A stretch of DNA of 64,000 bases from Providencia heimbachae ATCC 35613 (GCF_001655055.1 NZ_LXEW01000015.1:124001-188000); one strand, 5' to 3'; positions 7,123 to 14,047 are shown, counted from the stretch's first letter. Made by a program: numbers and translations. Notes: generated by a model not told the origin, from the letters alone.

Positions 7123-8074
7123 GAGCCACCTCCTGAGCAGGTAAGCGACCAGCGAATATCAGCATGTAATCACGTACAAGCATCAGTCTTGCACTGTTCT
7201 CGTTCGGTGCTGTAACAGCAATACGGCAAGGTTTAGCGGTGTAATCGCTACGGTTTAACGCGAGGAATAACCATCTGTACGATTGGTTAGGGGTGAGACT
7301 AGTCCGCCCTGTGACGGGTGTGTTATGATCTGGCATAGCTACCTCGATACTAGTGTTATCGTTGGTGGTTAGATGCCCTGTTAGTGTTCCACCACTTCGG
7401 GGCATTGTTTTTTGTGTCGCTAGTGTGTAATGTGTAATGACACATAAATACCATACTACGGGTGTAATTGACGTGTCAACACACAAAACAGAAAGACGAG
7501 GAAATCCACCATTCCAATTCAGACTTGATCCTGAACTACGAGAAATGATGGAAGTAGCACAGGCGCAAGATGGCGATGAATCCCTTGCTGCATGGATTAA
7601 AAGAGTTATACGAAAAGAATTACAGTCACGAGGCATTGAGCCTAAAAACTGATATTTGCCATACCAGAGAAGTAAGCTAGTATTAATATTCTCACTTGCT
7701 CGGTATTTAATATCGACGTTTCCAAGGGTAGCCGATTGGCTGCCCTTTTTTATGGACTCCGAAAACTCTTCGTGCTCCTTTTTTATGGACTGTAAAAACT
7801 CAATTCTGCCTCGTGTAGTGATGCCGAATAAACCTTGCATAAGGTGAGAAAAATCACCTTTAGCAAATGGTGTAAATTTCCCACTTTTTAGATTATCGCC
7901 GCTATCCCATCCTCCAACGGTGGTTAGAATTAATTGATTGGCGTAAATTTTCGCTGATACATCGGCTAAATTTTTAGCTGATTGCTGAGCAAATAATTTT
8001 GCCGGGTGACCGGACGAAAGTTTGTCTGATTGGTTGCCAGCCAGAAATGAGGTGTTCTCTTGGTAGGTAAGCAT
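7115..8074 (-). CDS. Ash/Icd-like reading frame, 319 codons (possibly composite)
   Basis: The frame is open from ATG 8074, which overlaps the stop of the Bro-N gene (TAATG) and has GGGGAGG before it, to 7115. Residues 1-140 resemble the Ash-type N-terminus of P4-like elements. The C-terminus (RSDYTAKPCRIAVTAPNENS to FAGRLPAQEVAHA) has the characteristic ending of Ash and Icd-like P4 proteins, which block host cell division in P4. The middle (about residues 141-212) is Ser/Cys-rich and is antisense to a convincing ribbon-helix-helix gene at 7437-7652, so it may be a fortuitously open stretch. A shorter Icd-like product could start at 7405 or, with the better site GAGG, at 7336. Confidence 0.5.
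   Translation of the reverse strand: MLTYQENTSFLAGNQSDKLSSGHPAKLFAQQSAKNLADVSAKIYANQLILTTVGGWDSGDNLKSGKFTPFAKGDFSHLMQGLFGITTRGRIEFLQSIKKEHEEFSESIKKGSQSATLGNVDIKYRASENINTSLLLWYGKYQFLGSMPRDCNSFRITLLIHAARDSSPSCACATSIISRSSGSSLNWNGGFPRLSVLCVDTSITPVVWYLCVITHYTLATQKTMPRSGGTLTGHLTTNDNTSIEVAMPDHNTPVTGRTSLTPNQSYRWLFLALNRSDYTAKPCRIAVTAPNENSARLMLVRDYMLIFAGRLPAQEVAHA
7437..7652 (+). CDS. Ribbon-helix-helix (Arc-type) transcription regulator
   Basis: This is the only convincing plus-strand gene of the satellite. The 71-codon frame has an N-terminal tail and then FQFRLDPELREMMEVAQ, DGDESLAAWIKRVIRKEL: a beta strand followed by two helices with the hydrophobic spacing of Arc/CopG-like repressors. Such proteins bind operators as dimers of dimers. 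The start is uncertain: the ATG at 7437 has no clear ribosome site and a downstream GTG near 7473 is possible. It reads against the surrounding operon and lies wholly within the Ash/Icd-like frame. A role in controlling the leftward genes is inference. Confidence 0.7.
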   Translation: MTHKYHTTGVIDVSTHKTERRGNPPFQFRLDPELREMMEVAQAQDGDESLAAWIKRVIRKELQSRGIEPKN

Positions 8075-8670
8075 TAGTGAACCTCCCCATCAAGAAAATC
8101 AGGCTGGTACTTTAGCCACATCGCCTTTTCTTCACGCTTGAGGCTATCCTTAGCTGGCTTGCATGCTTGCAAATCACGCCCACGCTGAGATGCCATCAAT
8201 TTGTATTGCTGTTGACGTTTGGTGAAATCATTTAACGCTGAGAATGGCACACCATACGCGCCAGTTTTACGAATAGATGGGATAACGTCACGGAATACCC
8301 AGTTAGTAAAGCGGTGTGCAAAAGTGCCTTTAGTGGTTGCCTTACGGCTACGGGCAATCAGCTTATAGAAACCAGACTCCGCTATAACCTGCCTGTTCGG
8401 GTTTCCCTGAATACCATAGTTTAAAGCTATAGTATTTTTTTCGTCCAAGTCTAATGATTTTAAAGCATCACTTGAGTTTAATATTTCCAATGCGTCACAA
8501 ACATCTTTAGCAACGAACCACGGATCATTATTAATTTTAACTATCCGTACCTCTACCCCCTCAAAGCGAATAACGGAAATATCATCTGAGTTAATATTTA
8601 AAATAGCCTCGTCGCTGAATTTAGGGTGAGCGAATCCACCAGCATTTAAGCTGTCATTTTTTAGTTTCAT
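8074..8670 (-). CDS. Bro-N-domain antirepressor-like protein
   Basis: The 198-residue protein has a Bro-N domain (about 30-130): IRFEGVEVRIVKINNDPWFVAKDVCDALE, then VIAESGFYKLIARSRK and FRDVIPSIRKTGAYG are hallmark segments of phage antirepressors. A shorter basic C-terminal region follows. These proteins act as DNA-binding regulators of lysis-lysogeny choice in several phages. It lies 12 bases below the 131-residue gene and is coupled to the Ash-like frame by a TAATG overlap. The ribosome site is weak (GGAAT). Confidence 0.85.
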   Translation of the reverse strand: MKLKNDSLNAGGFAHPKFSDEAILNINSDDISVIRFEGVEVRIVKINNDPWFVAKDVCDALEILNSSDALKSLDLDEKNTIALNYGIQGNPNRQVIAESGFYKLIARSRKATTKGTFAHRFTNWVFRDVIPSIRKTGAYGVPFSALNDFTKRQQQYKLMASQRGRDLQACKPAKDSLKREEKAMWLKYQPDFLDGEVH

Positions 8671-8682
8671 TTTCTTATTCCG

Positions 8683-9078
8683 TTATATTGTCGGGTAGAG
8701 GCTTAAAATATTATTTACGAGTGCTTTATCCAGTGATTGATAATTACCGTGTTCAGCGCGTTTATTAATTAAATTGATAACCTTCTGCGCGTCCTGAGCC
8801 GTCTTAAAGCGGTAACGGTAATGTGACCCAATACCATCAGGGTTAGGCTCATCAATGCGTTCTAAGGTGATATTTAATAAACGTTCTAATTCATTCGGGT
8901 AATTACGGCCTGACGATAAACGGCAATGAATTAATATTTCATTCTCTGTAAATCCATTAATGCCAGTACCTAACATATATAAACGGGCACGGTGTTTTTT
9001 CGGTGGGTTCTTTGGTAGAATAGACGCTGTGACGTTATTCTGATAAGCCACCTGTAGCGGGTGGTTTTTCTTTTCCAT
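8683..9078 (-). CDS. Hypothetical protein, 131 aa, coupled to alpA
   Basis: A 131-residue basic protein whose ATG overlaps the alpA stop as TAATG, with GGAGAGG before it. The region GINGFTENEILIHCRLSSGRNYPNELERLL looks like a helical DNA-binding unit, and HYRYRFKTAQDAQKVINLI like the wing and last helix of a winged helix; this is a guess from pattern. It is the second gene in the AlpA transcript, where P4-like elements usually carry small regulators. No family name is offered. Confidence 0.6.
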   Translation of the reverse strand: MEKKNHPLQVAYQNNVTASILPKNPPKKHRARLYMLGTGINGFTENEILIHCRLSSGRNYPNELERLLNITLERIDEPNPDGIGSHYRYRFKTAQDAQKVINLINKRAEHGNYQSLDKALVNNILSLYPTI

Positions 9079-9296
9079 TAAGCCACCTCTCCAGTACGTG
9101 ATTCAGCAATTTTACTAGCGATCCACTCATCTACTTCCGATTCAACGAAAGCAACAGAGCGAGTACCTATTTTTACTGATTTAGGGAATTGACCTGTTTC
9201 AATGAGGCGATAAATCCACGCTTTACCATAGCCAGTACGACGCATAACTTCAGGTAAGCGAATGAGGTTTTCTTTTAAGGTTGTTACTGTTGGCAT
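9078..9296 (-). CDS. alpA: AlpA-family phage regulatory protein
   Basis: The 72-residue protein has the AlpA/MerR-like helix-turn-helix: LIRLPEVMRRTGYGKAWIYR, then IETGQFPKSVKIGTRSVAFVESEVDEWIASKI. AlpA was found in E. coli as an activator of the integrase gene of the CP4-57 island and its relatives (P4 Vis) control excision and late transcription. GGGGG precedes the ATG. Upstream, at 9384-9419, are two copies of a palindrome 21 bases apart, plausible operators. The integrase is 1.9 kb away on the same strand. The symbol names the family; orthology to E. coli alpA is not claimed. Confidence 0.9.
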   Translation of the reverse strand: MPTVTTLKENLIRLPEVMRRTGYGKAWIYRLIETGQFPKSVKIGTRSVAFVESEVDEWIASKIAESRTGEVA

Positions 9297-9383
9297 GATG
9301 CCCCCTGTTATCTAGTTTGTAATACGCCTTGCTAGACGCTCTTAGACTCAGGGGGAACTTTATGTATATTTGATATTGCCGTC

Positions 9384-9419
9384 ACCGCAGTTGCGGCACT
9401 CTTTACCGCAGTTGCGGTA
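9384..9419. promoter_or_regulatory. Twin palindromic sites upstream of alpA
   Basis: The word ACCGCAGTTGCGG occurs twice, starting at 9384 and 9405, exactly 21 bases (two helical turns) apart on one face of the helix. The arms CCGCA/TGCGG are inverted around GT, and in the second copy the arms extend to TACCGCA/TGCGGTA. They lie 88 bases or more before the alpA start and just past the stop of the preceding gene. They could be operators for AlpA or another element regulator. The loop of two bases is too short for a usual terminator. Confidence 0.5.
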
Positions 9420-9420
9420 A

Positions 9421-10191
9421 TTATCCTTTTAAACTTTTATTTGCGTCAGAAAACTTTTCTTGTAATGTTCTTTCGCTAATCCCCGCTTTCCCTTCATGCC
9501 TCGCAAGCAAGGCATCTATCACGTTAGTTTGATTGTTATAAACAGATAATTTTTTGCCTGATGGGGATGTACCTAGAATAACATCTAATAACCCACCTAT
9601 TATATTTAGGTATGTTTTTTCTGCTCTAGAGTTGATACTTGGTAAACTCTGTTCATTTGTATTTTTTAAAGCTAAATTTTCTCTTTTCAATAACTCCAAT
9701 TCTTTTTTTTGTTCTTTAAATACCTCTTCGGCATTATTTATTCTAACTTGCAAGTGATCTCTATCTGCCCTAAGAATTTGATATGCTTCAACCGTAATTG
9801 ATGTATGCATATTTCGCTCAATATCATCAAATATAAGTTTGGGCTTCTCATTAGGATAAAACTCAATTAACCATTCTTTAAAATCTTTTAATAACACCGT
9901 TCTTCTTTCTGGGGCTATATGGTCATGCTCATTTATTTCATGATTACTTCCATCACGTCCAACAGCTAATTGCCTCGCTTCTATTCCATCCATGATAGCC
10001 ATAGCTCGATGTTCCAAACATCCAATATATGGGTGTTTAGGTACGGCTCTTTTTATATATTCACACTCAGAGATCACCTCATCGAAATCAGATGGCTTTA
10101 TTCCACACCATAGCATAGCCATTTGTTCAACATGATAGTATGAATATAAACGCTGAAATGAAGCGCAGCTCTCCTTATCGTAATCAATCAT
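9421..10191 (-). CDS. Unknown protein, 256 aa, with coiled coil and shared C-terminal domain
   Basis: The N-terminal part (1-140) is soluble with no known motif. A coiled-coil segment follows at about 143-180 (ADRDHLQVRINNAEEVFKEQ...). The C-terminal domain (about 188-256) reads SRAEKTYLNIIGGLLDVIL then NVIDALLARHEG..GISERTLQEKFSDANKSL. The same pattern ends the upstream neighbour (NNLHAIIGGLLVTII, SKRNLEERFSKSKKVL). The gene overlaps that neighbour by eight bases and has GAGGTG before its ATG. Base composition is visibly more A+T-rich than the satellite core. I do not recognise the N-terminal family. Position next to the integrase is where P4-like elements often carry cargo. Confidence 0.7.
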   Translation of the reverse strand: MIDYDKESCASFQRLYSYYHVEQMAMLWCGIKPSDFDEVISECEYIKRAVPKHPYIGCLEHRAMAIMDGIEARQLAVGRDGSNHEINEHDHIAPERRTVLLKDFKEWLIEFYPNEKPKLIFDDIERNMHTSITVEAYQILRADRDHLQVRINNAEEVFKEQKKELELLKRENLALKNTNEQSLPSINSRAEKTYLNIIGGLLDVILGTSPSGKKLSVYNNQTNVIDALLARHEGKAGISERTLQEKFSDANKSLKG

Positions 10192-10984
10192 TTTTCACCT
10201 CATCAGAGATAGCCTTTAACTCATCGAACTCAAATCCTTTATCTTTTAAAACTTTTTTAGATTTAGAAAACCTTTCTTCTAAATTTCTTTTAGAAAATGG
10301 CTCAGCATCTTGAAATAGCTCAGTTAGTTCATAAATAACAGAACTCTGATTTTTTTTACTATTTTTGATAATGGTAACCAGCAACCCACCAATAATCGCA
10401 TGAAGGTTATTTCTTTCTCTTGTTCTCATGGGTTTGTCTAGTTCCGCTGAATGTGTTGTAACCGTTATTTCTTCTGTAGCTATGCCATCTATAGAGTCCT
10501 CTCTTTTTGAGGGCTTAGTATCAACAATCTCAAGCTGCTCAGGAAATTTAATATTATGAGAATTTAAAAAAGATTTAATTTCATCATATTTAAAATAAAA
10601 CTCAGGAAAGAAACCTTGGTAATCATCAGGTAATCCAATATATTCATTCGGAGTTACCATGTAGCCAAACTCATATTCTGGTAACTCTTCATCATAAATT
10701 TGATACTGTTCGCCAATCGCTCTTATCAAATCAAAGCATCTTTCTTGAAACCATTGATCAGGATACGGATCGAAACCAGAAATTCGAGAGTACGTATAAC
10801 ACTGATATGCAGGAACTGAGATATTATCCAACTCTTCATCGGAGCAAATATCTGTTCTATTTCTATAAAAAAAGGCAGCGACAACATCAATTGGCTGTTC
10901 TTCTTGCTCTGCAATCGCGTCAAACAACTTTTTAAATTGAATAGCCTGATTTCTTTCCGCAATAAAGCTATTTAATACACTCAC
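10184..10984 (-). CDS. Unknown protein, 266 aa, partner of the downstream gene
   Basis: The start is GTG at 10984 with GAGGTG six bases before it. The N-terminal 150 residues are acidic and aromatic-rich (YQCYTYSRISGFDPYPDQWF, PEYEFGYMVTPNEYIGL) and match nothing I know. A linker of about 40 residues leads into the C-terminal domain TRERNNLHAIIGGLLVTIIK...SKRNLEERFSKSKKVL, shared with the next gene. The TRERN..L..I.GLL pattern recurs at the ends of many unrelated bacterial proteins of unknown function, to my recollection. The pair is probably one transcription unit. Cargo such as phage defence is possible but unproven. Confidence 0.7.
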   Translation of the reverse strand: MSVLNSFIAERNQAIQFKKLFDAIAEQEEQPIDVVAAFFYRNRTDICSDEELDNISVPAYQCYTYSRISGFDPYPDQWFQERCFDLIRAIGEQYQIYDEELPEYEFGYMVTPNEYIGLPDDYQGFFPEFYFKYDEIKSFLNSHNIKFPEQLEIVDTKPSKREDSIDGIATEEITVTTHSAELDKPMRTRERNNLHAIIGGLLVTIIKNSKKNQSSVIYELTELFQDAEPFSKRNLEERFSKSKKVLKDKGFEFDELKAISDEVKND

Positions 10985-11146
10985 AACGCCACCTCACGCC
11001 CTCATTCTGTAGGAGCTATGCCAGCTAGTAGAGGTGTACTAGTTTTCGGGGATCAGCCTAGACATAGCTTTATTCTTTATAGTACATGCAAGTCTACTAC
11101 AGTCTATAATTACTGTCTATTTGTCCAGTTATGACTATTTTAGGCA

Positions 11147-11176
11147 CAAAAAAACCAGACCTTTTACTGTCTGGTT
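11147..11176 (-). terminator. Intrinsic terminator after the integrase gene
   Basis: On the minus strand a stem AACCAGAC/GTCTGGTT (arms 11153-11160 and 11169-11176, loop of eight) is followed by a run of seven U. It begins 22 bases past the integrase stop at 11198, so it should end the integrase transcript and insulate the two cargo genes. Confidence 0.8.
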
Positions 11177-11197
11177 CTGTATTTGGTAGCTGGTGGA

Positions 11198-12409
11198 TTA
11201 AGCACGTTTAAAGTTACCGTGCACAACGTTATCCCCGTTCTCTAATGCTCCCATGTAATCAGCGTACCATTGAAGCATTTCTCTACGTCCATCGATATAT
11301 TGAGCATGATTATACGTTCCACGAATAGAGTTTTTATCAACGTGCGCTAACTGTGTCTCAATCCATGCAGTGTTATAGCCTTGCTCGTGTAGGATAGTGC
11401 TCATTGTGTGCCTGAATCCGTGGCCTGTGGCTCTGCCGCTGTAGCCCATGCGCCTAATCATCGTATTCAATGCCATATCTGATATGTGCTTTCTATAATC
11501 AGTGCGGCTAGGGAATATATATTGATAGCTACCACTGATTGGATGTATCTGTTTCAATAAATCAATAACCTGCTCTGATAGCGGCACAATATGAGGTCGA
11601 CGCATTTTCATTTTTTCAGCCAGTATTTCCCACACTCCAGTATCAAAGTTAATTTCTGACCATTCCGCCTTTCTCAATTCGCCTGGTCGAACTCCAGTTA
11701 ATATAAGTACCCTTAATGCCACTCTCACAATCTGGCTTCCCATGTACTTATCTATAGAAGAAAGAAACTCTGGCAACTCACTTACTGAAAGGTGGGCGTA
11801 GTGCTCACGCTTATGTGGAACAAAGGCACTGGCTAAATCTGGCGCAGGGTTATACTCAGCCCTACCAGTGATAATTGCGTACTTCCACACCTCACCACAA
11901 CGTTGACGAACTTTCTTTAGCTTTTCGGTTGCTCCGCGCTTTTCCATAATAGAAAGCACTTCAAGTAATTCCATTGGTTTAATTTCAGCAATCGGGCGAT
12001 TACCTATATAAGGAAAGACGTCTTTTTCGAATGCGTCCATCATGTCATCACGATAACCAACAGACCAGCGATCCTTTCTACCTTCATACCATTCAAGGGC
12101 AATATTTTTAAAGGTGTTTTCAGTTTGGTTAATTGTTGCCGCTTTTTCTGATTTTCTAGCTTCACTTGGATTAATACCATTGGCAACCTGTTTTCGTGCC
12201 TCATCTCTTTTCGTTCTTGCTTCATTGAGCGTGACAACAGGATAGATGCCTAACGATATCATTTTGGTTTTACCAGCGAACTGATAACGATAACGCCAAC
12301 CTTTGGATCCGTTAGTTTCAACTAACAAAGATAGCCCGTTACCGTCCGCCAGCGTGTATGATTTTTCTTTTGGCTTGGCACGCTTAATTGCCATGTCTGT
12401 TAGCTTCAT
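11198..12409 (-). CDS. int: P4-type tyrosine recombinase (integrase)
   Basis: The 403-residue protein has the N-terminal DUF4102 arm-binding domain (MKLTDMAIKRAKPKEKSYTL to about 85), a SAM-like core-binding domain (about 95-180) and a C-terminal catalytic domain. Catalytic residues are visible: Arg in TGVRPGELR near 240, HGFRHT near 330, LAHV near 350 and Tyr in RGTYNHAQY near 365. The length is that of P4 and CP4-57 integrases. It lies about 170 bases from the 3' end of tRNA-Ser and reads away from it, as expected for integration into a tRNA gene. The ribosome site is weak, and an inverted-repeat operator sits immediately before the start. Confidence 0.95.
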   Translation of the reverse strand: MKLTDMAIKRAKPKEKSYTLADGNGLSLLVETNGSKGWRYRYQFAGKTKMISLGIYPVVTLNEARTKRDEARKQVANGINPSEARKSEKAATINQTENTFKNIALEWYEGRKDRWSVGYRDDMMDAFEKDVFPYIGNRPIAEIKPMELLEVLSIMEKRGATEKLKKVRQRCGEVWKYAIITGRAEYNPAPDLASAFVPHKREHYAHLSVSELPEFLSSIDKYMGSQIVRVALRVLILTGVRPGELRKAEWSEINFDTGVWEILAEKMKMRRPHIVPLSEQVIDLLKQIHPISGSYQYIFPSRTDYRKHISDMALNTMIRRMGYSGRATGHGFRHTMSTILHEQGYNTAWIETQLAHVDKNSIRGTYNHAQYIDGRREMLQWYADYMGALENGDNVVHGNFKRA

Positions 12410-12421
12410 AAATCACCAATA

Positions 12422-12481
12422 TTGTATAGGAAAATTGTAGAGGTAAATTCTATACAAGAAACTATACAATAGATTGTATAG
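12422..12481. promoter_or_regulatory. Four TTGTATAG repeats before the integrase start
   Basis: TTGTATAG occurs at 12422-12429 and 12474-12481, and its complement CTATACAA at 12450-12457 and 12462-12469. The right pair forms a perfect dyad with a four-base spacer; the left pair forms one with a 20-base spacer. The nearest copy is 13 bases before the integrase ATG, so a bound protein would cover the promoter or ribosome site. In P4-like elements integrase autoregulation and excisionase binding occur here; which protein binds is not visible. Confidence 0.55.
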
Positions 12482-12583
12482 ATTTAGAAAGACGCTAGTA
12501 GACTTCGGTAGAGTGAGATTTCGCTAGAATGCTTGATTTAACTGGGATTGGTAGACTTTAGGAGACGTTGCTAGAAGTGAAGA

Positions 12584-12605
12584 TGGCGGAGGAGGAGAGA
12601 TTCGA
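12584..12605. other. Probable attachment-site boundary of the element
   Basis: P4-type integrases recombine in the 3' part of a tRNA gene and restore it with a duplicated segment. Here the 3' end of tRNA-Ser faces the integrase and its intact CCA is at 12584-12586, so the core should lie within the last 20 or so bases of the tRNA. The exact core cannot be set without the other end, which is outside the window. GTAGACT words at 12498 and 12551 could be integrase arm sites. Confidence 0.5.
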
Positions 12606-12671
12606 ACTCTCGGATGGTTACCCATCGGCGGTTTTCAAGACCGCTGCCTTCAGCCGCTCGGCCACCCCTCC
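12584..12671 (-). tRNA. serT: tRNA-Ser (anticodon UGA)
   Basis: An 88-base class II tRNA reads leftwards. It begins GGAGGGGTGGCCGAGCGGCT and ends in an encoded CCA. The acceptor arm pairs GGAGGGG with CTCCTCC, the anticodon stem reads GCGGT/ACCGC around CTTGAAA with TGA at 12635-12637, a long variable arm follows, and the T arm has GTTCGAATC. In E. coli the matching gene serT lies in the same neighbourhood. It is the insertion target of the P4-like element, whose integrase lies off its 3' end. Confidence 0.97.
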
Positions 12672-12854
12672 GCAATGACGAGCACTATAAACATCCTCGC
12701 TTTCGATGTAAACCCCTAATTATATCATTCGTCTTAAAAATAAGCGGTTAGCATACTGATGGGCGAAATTATCAACATTTATCCCACTTTACTTGGGTTA
12801 TTGCTTAATTTTTGCTAAATTTACTGTCTACTTTGGTTTGGATTGAAAATAAGT

Positions 12855-13184
12855 ATGTTGGTTTTTAACAATCAAGAAATTGAAACTGATGCTCAAGGCT
12901 ACCTGCTTAATAGCCAGCAATGGAGTGAAGAATTAATTCCGCTACTTGCAGAGCAAGAAAACATAACGCTCACAAACGAACATTTAGAAATTATTCGTTT
13001 TGTCCGTTCTTTTTATTTGGAATTTAATACCTCTCCAGCAATTAGAATGCTAGTGAAAGCAGTGTCTCAACAATTTGGTGAAGAAAAAGGAAATAGCCGT
13101 TATTTATATCGATTATTTCCCAAAGGACCCGCAAAGCAAGCAACAAAGCTTGCAGGTCTTCCTAAACCTGTTAAATGTATCTAA
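12855..13184 (+). CDS. tusE: Sulfurtransferase TusE (DsrC family)
   Basis: The 109-residue protein hands persulfide sulfur from TusBCD to MnmA for 2-thiolation of U34 in tRNA. The start at ATG 12855 gives [17 protein letters not shown], matching the family N-terminus; a TTG four codons earlier is less likely. The segment [20 protein letters not shown] and the C-terminal [21 protein letters not shown] with the catalytic penultimate Cys are diagnostic. In E. coli yccA separates tusE from serT; no yccA is present here. Confidence 0.96.
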   Translation: MLVFNNQEIETDAQGYLLNSQQWSEELIPLLAEQENITLTNEHLEIIRFVRSFYLEFNTSPAIRMLVKAVSQQFGEEKGNSRYLYRLFPKGPAKQATKLAGLPKPVKCI

Positions 13185-13191
13185 ATAACCA

Positions 13192-13470
13192 TCAATAGCG
13201 GACAGAAAAATCCGCTATTGCTTCAGTTTGCCAATTTTCACTAAAGAAGTGGTCGATTTTCGCACCAGGTGGCCCACCCGCTTTCAGCCAATCTTCTATA
13301 AAGCTAATATCCTGCTCAGACCCATAAATAGCCAGCTTTACACTGCCATCATCCCGATTACAAACAAAACCCTTTATGCCATTTTGATTGGCCCAATGAT
13401 AAGTTTGATAACGAAATCCAACCCCTTGAACACGACCATAAATATAAAAATAGCGACCTGATGCTGCCAT
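13192..13470 (-). CDS. yccX: Acylphosphatase
   Basis: A 92-residue acylphosphatase that hydrolyses carboxyl-phosphate bonds. The motif YGRVQGVGFRYQTYHWA contains the catalytic Arg and the phosphate loop, and KGFVCNRDDGSVKLAIYG carries the catalytic Asn. I chose ATG 13470 because GGAGG stands seven bases before it and the length then equals the family's; the open frame extends to 13512 without a ribosome site. It converges on tusE with a seven-base gap. Confidence 0.95.
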   Translation of the reverse strand: MAASGRYFYIYGRVQGVGFRYQTYHWANQNGIKGFVCNRDDGSVKLAIYGSEQDISFIEDWLKAGGPPGAKIDHFFSENWQTEAIADFSVRY

Positions 13471-13726
13471 ATTTGCCTCCGATGTGCGAGTTAGCTTGCT
13501 TATTATCGACATACCTCGGATTATTTTGGGTATATATTGATACTTTTTTAGCTATTGTCTTTTTTTCATTGAGCAGATAATCTGCTTTATAAGGCACTGC
13601 TTTTTTCGTCGTTATGTATAAAGACAGTGTATTGCGTTATTAATAATTGTCCATATATTAGCTTGAAAACGCACAGCACTGCCCCTATATAGTTTAAAGT
13701 ATAAGCAAGGCTTTTAGGAGGTCGCT
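13471..13726. other. Intergenic region with divergent promoters of yccX and hspQ
   Basis: The 256 bases between the divergent starts contain no convincing gene. AGGAGG at 13716-13721 is the ribosome site of hspQ. In E. coli hspQ is a heat-shock gene; a sigma-32 promoter may be present upstream but I could not assign one with confidence. Confidence 0.4.
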
Positions 13727-14047
13727 ATGATGATCACCAGTAAATATGGCATCGGGCAACAGGTAAGACACAAACTTCTCGGCTATTTAGGCGTTGTGGT
13801 TGATGTTGACCCGGAATATTCGCTCGAACAACCACATGATGATGATATCGCATCTAACACAACACTACGCGATCTACCTTGGTATCATGTTGTTATGGAA
13901 GATGATAATGGGGATGCTGTTCATACGTATTTAGCTGAAGCACAAATCACTTATGAAATTATTGATGACCACCCGGAACAACCGTCAATGGATGAGTTAG
14001 CTGAATCAATAAGATCACAATTGCTGGCACCGCGTCTGCGTAATTAA
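13727..14047 (+). CDS. hspQ: Heat shock protein HspQ (hemimethylated-DNA binding family)
   Basis: The 106-residue protein carries [20 protein letters not shown], then [12 protein letters not shown] and HTYLAEAQI, the hallmark of the YccV/HspQ family. In enterics HspQ promotes degradation of a mutant DnaA and acts as a Lon specificity enhancer. Two adjacent ATGs are possible; 13727 lies five bases after AGGAGG, 13730 eight. The C-terminus [21 protein letters not shown] closely matches E. coli. Confidence 0.95.
   Translation: MMITSKYGIGQQVRHKLLGYLGVVVDVDPEYSLEQPHDDDIASNTTLRDLPWYHVVMEDDNGDAVHTYLAEAQITYEIIDDHPEQPSMDELAESIRSQLLAPRLRN

Larger units (their letters stand above)
1..12605. mobile_element. 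P4-like integrative element (satellite prophage), left end outside the window
   Basis: A block of phage-type genes, almost all on the minus strand, ends at the 3' end of a tRNA-Ser gene. The diagnostic parts are a P4-type integrase (11198-12409) next to the tRNA, an AlpA regulator (9078-9296), an Ash/Icd-like frame (7115-8074), an ORF6N protein, and an alpha-type primase/helicase (1714-4407) beside an iteron array. This gene order is that of P4-family satellites and P4-like islands. Core genome in E. coli-like order resumes at tusE. No sid, delta, psu or capsid genes are seen, so whether it can be packaged by a helper cannot be judged here. The second attachment site must lie left of position 1. 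Confidence 0.85.

Noticed and set aside
7656..7847. Plus-strand 63-codon frame downstream of the RHH gene
   Set aside because: It is antisense to the Ash-like N-terminus, lacks a ribosome site and shows no recognisable pattern.
9384..9419. Intrinsic terminator after the 256-residue gene
   Set aside because: The dyads have two-base centres, which cannot form a hairpin loop of normal size, and no T-run follows on either strand.
13471..13597. N-terminal extension or separate minus-strand frame upstream of yccX
   Set aside because: The strong GGAGG site before ATG 13470 and the family length fix the start there; the upstream frame has no such support.
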